From IMG/VR virus record IMGVR_UViG_3300030109_003574, positions 5,382 through 55,715 of that record: a stretch of 50,334 bases of DNA. The stretch is one strand, 5' to 3'. Positions 48,392 to 50,334 of this stretch are shown here, piece after piece. Under the pieces are notes generated by a model that worked only from the letters and a program-made list of their open reading frames with translations, did not search any database and was not told the DNA's origin. The position numbers and the translations under genes are program-made. Numbering within the stretch: the stretch's first letter is position 1; the number at the start of each line of letters is the position of its first letter. The DNA comes from a virus.

Positions 48392-50266
48392 TTATAAGCC
48401 TGTTATTTCACAAGATCCACCGGCACAGGCCAACTCACCTGATAGATCTGTTTCGTCAGTCATTTCCACTATATTAGATAAATTAATATGTTCTAAATTC
48501 CTGACTCTTTTTTCAAACTCTTTTTTAGTTATATCTTCAAAAGGAGCTTGAGTATATGTACCACCATCATAAGGTAATACAGAGAGACCATTGTAACAGT
48601 CTCTGTTTTCCCACATCCATTTACCAGCTTTATCCCACTCATCTGATTTTAAACTAATAGTTGCAGACACATTATGTGTGTTACTACCTTTTCTGTGACC
48701 AGGTTTAACCCACTCTGTTGCAATTTTTTTAATTCGTTTTAATAAGTCAAAAGCAGATTCAGTTCTTAATATAGAACCTTTTGGTGCTGATTGTGGTATT
48801 TCTATAACCGCTGTATCGTGCGGTCTAAAGTATTCATCGGCTACTAAGTCAGGGTTATGTATTTTTAAATATTTATATATAGATTCATTTTTACCTACAC
48901 GTAATCTACGTATATAATAATCGTTATGCCAAGCATGTATACCAGAACTAGTACCTAATACTAATGATGTAGTACCTGCTGGTTTAACACAAGTTGTTCT
49001 TGCCGCTTTGTTTATTCCTATTAGCTTTGCTACTCTTGTATTTTCTCTTTTCACTATACTTGCAGCTGCCTTCATATCCATTTGGAGCACAGCGGCACTC
49101 CCTATTCCTGTCATTGACACACCTATAAGAGCGTCTTTCTCTGTTGTTTCTTGCCATATTTCTCTTAGATAGTGGAATTCCGTATAACCTGCTTGAAGCG
49201 TGCCAATAAAAGCTGCGGCCTTAACACGAGCATTAAGATCTTCTTGGCTTGTGATATCACTTACATTAACTTCGCACAAGTTACAGAACTGATACGGGCG
49301 TAAAGCTATTTCACAACAAGGATTAGTTCCCCAGTCTTTATCGTGATTAAAATATATGCCCGGCTCACCAGCTCCGGATAATTCAATACGTTTCCACAAA
49401 TCTAAGAAAAATTCTTTTGTTATTTTATGTCTCATTAATACAGCAGAGTTATTAGCTCTACCTCGTTGTGGATCTTTTTCCCACCATTGGCCTGATTTAC
49501 ACGATATCATTTCTTCGTCGTATGCTGAAAATAATGATATTAAAGCAGCACGTCTAATACCGCCAGCAAGTACAGCATCAGCAATATGACACACAATATC
49601 GTGTACTTCGAGTGTTGATAATTTACTACCATCTTCTTTTGCTTCTAATATACCTTTTATTTTTACTAAACATTCTCTTAATGGTTGTGGCCCTGGAGCT
49701 TTACCGCCTGAGGTCACAAGTCTTGCGCCCTTTGGTCTAATATCAGAATAATCAAACTTTATCTTAGATGATCTCTTAGAGCCTAAATAGGACTTGATTA
49801 AAACCTTAATTGAATCTGACCAACCCTCAATACTATCTCCAATAACAAACCTACGTGTTCTACCTTGAAAAGGTTTTGTTATGTGAGGTAGTTTATCTAT
49901 ATGATGCTTCTGAACGCTATAACCAACGCCACAACCAGATAGCAAAAGAAACATACATTCAGAAAAGCTATCAACGTGATCGATAGGTAAGTAACTACAG
50001 TTGTATAATCTATTTGGACTGATTTCAATCGGCTTGCCACTGAACTGAAGGCTTCGCATACTTGGTAAAACTTTTTTATCATAGACGTATTTATAATTTA
50101 ATTGTATTTGATCTGTTAATTCTGGATACCTCTTTTGGTGCATCTCTTTATTTCTTGTGACTAACTCTTCCCACGTTTCTCTTCTATTTAATTCAGGAAT
50201 AAACTTAGCGTACTTCATGTGAACAGTTAAATCAGATAATATTTTTTTGTTTAAGTCGCTAGTCAT
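48392..50266 (-). CDS. nrdJ: Class II (adenosylcobalamin-dependent) ribonucleotide reductase, monomeric
   Basis: A 624-residue enzyme reducing ribonucleotides (triphosphates in the monomeric type) to deoxyribonucleotides. The active site matches Lactobacillus RTPR: Cys90 (LYNCSYL), N315-P-C317-C-E319 (radical Cys317 and acid Glu319), Cys328 (QFCNLCEVN, eleven residues after the radical Cys as in RTPR), and the C-terminal shuttle pair C614/C619 (ACAGGSC). About 115 residues shorter than RTPR (739), mostly between Cys90 and Cys317, where the allosteric insert lies. Depends on vitamin B12, so the host needs or imports cobalamin. Oxygen-independent. The ATG overlaps an upstream gene by four bases. 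Confidence 0.93.
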   Translation of the reverse strand: MTSDLNKKILSDLTVHMKYAKFIPELNRRETWEELVTRNKEMHQKRYPELTDQIQLNYKYVYDKKVLPSMRSLQFSGKPIEISPNRLYNCSYLPIDHVDSFSECMFLLLSGCGVGYSVQKHHIDKLPHITKPFQGRTRRFVIGDSIEGWSDSIKVLIKSYLGSKRSSKIKFDYSDIRPKGARLVTSGGKAPGPQPLRECLVKIKGILEAKEDGSKLSTLEVHDIVCHIADAVLAGGIRRAALISLFSAYDEEMISCKSGQWWEKDPQRGRANNSAVLMRHKITKEFFLDLWKRIELSGAGEPGIYFNHDKDWGTNPCCEIALRPYQFCNLCEVNVSDITSQEDLNARVKAAAFIGTLQAGYTEFHYLREIWQETTEKDALIGVSMTGIGSAAVLQMDMKAAASIVKRENTRVAKLIGINKAARTTCVKPAGTTSLVLGTSSGIHAWHNDYYIRRLRVGKNESIYKYLKIHNPDLVADEYFRPHDTAVIEIPQSAPKGSILRTESAFDLLKRIKKIATEWVKPGHRKGSNTHNVSATISLKSDEWDKAGKWMWENRDCYNGLSVLPYDGGTYTQAPFEDITKKEFEKRVRNLEHINLSNIVEMTDETDLSGELACAGGSCEITGL

Positions 50267-50334
50267 TTATTTTTTTTATTTTTAATTATTAATTCTATTA
50301 CCTTATCACATTCCTTTTGGTTTTGAGGTTTATA
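50263..50334 (-). CDS. C-terminal end of an unknown gene upstream of RNR
   Basis: On the minus strand an open frame enters the window at 50334 and ends at a TGA (50265-50263) that overlaps the RNR ATG as ATGA. The visible 23 residues are KPQNQKECDKVIELIIKNKK-like: polar and Lys-rich, too short for a function. The ATGA coupling used elsewhere in this genome makes it likely to be a real gene of the same operon. Confidence 0.45.
   Translation of the reverse strand, partial: YKPQNQKECDKVIELIIKNKKNK

Noticed and set aside
1-50334. Diversity-generating retroelement, CRISPR array, integrase/attachment site, tRNA genes
   Set aside because: No reverse-transcriptase motif (YxDD context), no regularly spaced repeats outside coding repeats, no integrase signature and no tRNA T-loop pattern seen by eye; a tRNA scan would settle the last point.

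Overview
The window is a tightly packed, AT-rich segment of a tailed bacteriophage genome with a podovirus-like virion plan. No gap between genes exceeds about 70 bases. Signs of a Bacteroidetes host, probably marine Flavobacteriia, are: A/T-rich leaders without Shine-Dalgarno sequences before almost every start; secreted proteins whose signal peptides end just before Gln (FAQ, SAQ, FGQ); a surface protein made of GC(T/M)D...NYNPLAN repeats with a type IX secretion-like C-terminus; and a Bacteroidetes-type histone H1-like protein. No integrase, repressor, transposase, CRISPR array or tRNA was seen. Both ends cut through genes, so this is part of a larger genome.

Layout, plus strand: 1-1573 groEL (5' end missing) and groES, overlapping in reversed order. 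1642-7112 holds paralogous virion-type proteins, a winged-helix-like protein, small tagged basic proteins, an HExxH protein, two holin-like genes with a 16-codon Cys-rich ORF between them, a lectin-like protein and a possible double GroES-like barrel. 7066-14823 is packaging and head: probable small terminase, large terminase, portal, scaffold and major capsid protein, ending in a strong terminator. 14891-26916 is the neck and tail: connector and ring proteins, then a 2137-residue tail protein. 26961-37254 holds a cupin followed by three ejection-type proteins, the last of 2382 residues with metallopeptidase-like and HAD phosphatase-like domains. 37285-43703 is an accessory block of exported or membrane proteins (a beta-barrel candidate, a TM/coiled-coil protein, a thioredoxin-fold protein, a type IX-like repeat protein) and small Lys/Arg-rich proteins around a PAP2 phosphatase. 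43707-47434 has three tandem paralogues, a small virion-type protein, a tail-fibre-like protein, an M15 endolysin and a small tagged protein.

A hairpin at 47441-47458 separates this from a convergent minus-strand operon: the end of an unknown gene, a monomeric class II ribonucleotide reductase, a small outer-membrane barrel, a small membrane protein and the H1-like protein.

The genes together describe a lytic-type phage that supplies its own folding machinery and dNTPs, builds a large head with a short tail, carries ejection proteins, and exports several proteins to the host envelope. The least conventional parts are the exported set, the family of small proteins sharing an FKLRSGNKP / S-P-x-K signature, and the second GroES-like protein. 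Functions are inferred from motifs read by eye; no database search was run.
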